Source of the DNA: Chitinophagaceae bacterium
GTDB taxonomy: Bacteria > Bacteroidota > Bacteroidia > Chitinophagales > Chitinophagaceae
DNA: 7,434 nucleotides
Direction of reading: 5' to 3'
Assembly (NCBI GenBank): GCA_025362915.1
Contig: JANYEU010000266.1
Location: 1-7,434, forward strand
How positions within the stretch are numbered: the stretch's first letter is position 1; every line of letters begins with the position of its first letter. Positions 6,798-7,434 of the stretch are shown piece by piece. The translations under genes and the position numbers were made by a program. The notes beneath the pieces were generated by a model that was not told the DNA's origin, did not search any database, and was given only the letters and a program-made list of their open reading frames with translations.

Positions 6798-6845
6798 AAT
6801 AATAATGGTCAACAACTATCTAAAGGTTGTTGACCATTATTATTT
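6797..6845 (-). terminator. Perfect 20-bp stem, 9-nt loop hairpin, terminator-like
   Basis: Positions 6797-6816 and 6826-6845 are exact reverse complements around a 9-nt loop (6817-6825). The inner half of the stem is mixed sequence (GGTCAACAAC) and the outer half is A/T-rich. Read on the minus strand, the stem is followed by TATTTTTG, a good U-tract, so it could end transcription coming from the leftward dehydrogenase gene that stops 190 bp upstream. On the plus strand the stem also ends in ATTATTATTT, so it might work in both directions, but no rightward gene feeds it. It sits 11 bp before the prenyl synthase ATG. Confidence 0.65.
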
Positions 6846-7035
6846 GTTTAGATTGTTGCGTATAGAGATTACAGATTTATGCTATTGCATGTTCAAGCTG
6901 TGCTCCCATAACATAGTCAAATAGCAAGAAGACTCCACCAGATAGATAATGTTTCCAGCAATGCAATTTTGGAAAGATGGATAAAATAGGAAGTACTCTA
7001 TATTACTTAATTACTTATTCCACATTAATACTTTT
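6846..7035. other. Intergenic stretch with no recognised gene
   Basis: This 190-bp AT-rich stretch separates the dehydrogenase stop from the hairpin upstream of the prenyl synthase. The longest open frame noticed runs leftward from 7002 to a TAA at 6877-6879. It has 41 codons, and its only ATG lies near the end. No RNA gene, repeat or clear promoter was recognised. Confidence 0.5.
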
Positions 7036-7434
7036 TTAAGTAAGAGGTACGCCAAATCTATCCCCTACTTCCATCAAATCATCCACTACAGATTGTACAA
7101 TGGGTATCCCTTCTTTCATGCGTATAGCTTCCATTTCTCTTTCTGGGTCACCAGGTATCAATACTCGTTCATAACCTTCTGCTGGTTTTGCTGCCCTAAA
7201 GCGGGTAATCCAATTGTCCATATTTGCTTTAAACTCTGCTGCGGGTCTAAATGCATCTATACGCATAGCTCCAAAAAAATGTCCTAATCCTTGGCCGGGC
7301 ATATTATCCGGCATGGGTATATAAGCGGGAAAAGGTGGTGCCCATGGACCATAGCTAGCCCCACTCAATACTGCAGAAAATATATCTACAATACTACCCA
7401 ATGCGTACCCCTTATGGCTTCCATGTTCCCTGTC
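7036..7434 (-). CDS. Type-2 malate/L-lactate dehydrogenase family oxidoreductase, C-terminal part
   Basis: The window keeps the last 132 residues and the TAA stop of an NAD(P)-dependent 2-hydroxyacid dehydrogenase of the Ldh_2 family (malate, L-lactate or ureidoglycolate type, distinct from the classical Rossmann enzymes). The visible start reads DREHGSHKGYALGSIVDIFS, which contains the family's HKGYxL block followed by the helix ending VLSGA. After that come the PxxxG-rich loop (PMPDNMPGQGLGHFFGAMRID) and the C-terminal helices (GYERVLIPGDPE...EGIPI...L). Family members are about 340-360 residues, so about two thirds, including the true start, lies beyond 7434. An in-frame TTG at 7401 is internal and not a start. 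Substrate cannot be assigned from this fragment. It runs in the same direction as the prenyl synthase, but a 250-bp gap holding a strong hairpin separates them, so they are probably not one operon. Confidence 0.9.
   Translation of the reverse strand, partial: DREHGSHKGYALGSIVDIFSAVLSGASYGPWAPPFPAYIPMPDNMPGQGLGHFFGAMRIDAFRPAAEFKANMDNWITRFRAAKPAEGYERVLIPGDPEREMEAIRMKEGIPIVQSVVDDLMEVGDRFGVPLT

Noticed and set aside
6786..6815. N-terminal extension of the prenyl synthase to a TTG at 6815
   Set aside because: The extra residues are encoded by the arm of a perfect hairpin; the ATG at 6785 gives the normal family N-terminus.
6877..7002. A 41-codon open frame on the minus strand with a hydrophobic stretch, possible remnant gene
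   Set aside because: It has no early start codon, is short enough to arise by chance in AT-rich DNA, and matches nothing I recognise.

Overview
The window looks like a chromosomal segment of a Bacteroidota bacterium, probably close to Chitinophagaceae. The grounds are moderate GC (estimated by eye at about 42%), no convincing Shine-Dalgarno sequence before any start, TAnnTTTG-type -7 boxes before two genes, and proteins whose motif wording resembles Bacteroidota families. This placement rests on recognition, not on a search.

Layout. A 5'-complete but truncated LptF/LptG-type lipopolysaccharide export permease runs leftward off the window (910 to 1). A 286-bp divergent spacer (911-1196) holds a degenerate 7-bp repeat array. 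A rightward two-gene unit follows: an 866-aa fusion of a circularly permuted ATP-grasp domain with an alpha-E domain (1197-3797), then, 15 bp later, a 301-aa transglutaminase-like protein with an intact Cys-His-Asp triad (3813-4718). This trio of domains is a known conserved set, predicted to make and process a peptide or peptide tag. It is sometimes found with the proteasome-like Anbu peptidase, which is not adjacent here.

The transglutaminase stop codon lies inside a 146-bp element bounded by perfect 28-bp inverted repeats (4708-4853). Beyond it is an AraC-type HTH fused to an O6-alkylguanine-DNA alkyltransferase (4924-5781). A leftward trans-prenyl diphosphate synthase (6785 to 5820) converges on it. 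Both of these genes end inside two head-to-head 7-bp repeat arrays of one sequence family (5747-5831).

Upstream of the prenyl synthase is a perfect 20-bp stem with a 9-nt loop (6797-6845), whose T-rich flank merges with a possible -7 box. Next is a 190-bp stretch with no recognised gene (6846-7035). Last is the C-terminal part of a leftward type-2 malate/L-lactate dehydrogenase (7434 to 7036), cut by the window edge.

Functionally this is a mosaic of unrelated chromosomal genes: envelope export, a predicted peptide-ligase/transglutaminase module, DNA alkylation repair, isoprenoid synthesis and a 2-hydroxyacid oxidoreductase. All six genes are intact except where the window edges cut two of them. 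The most unusual content is the non-coding DNA: three kinds of repeat or palindrome sit at gene borders, and three of the stop codons lie inside repeat units.
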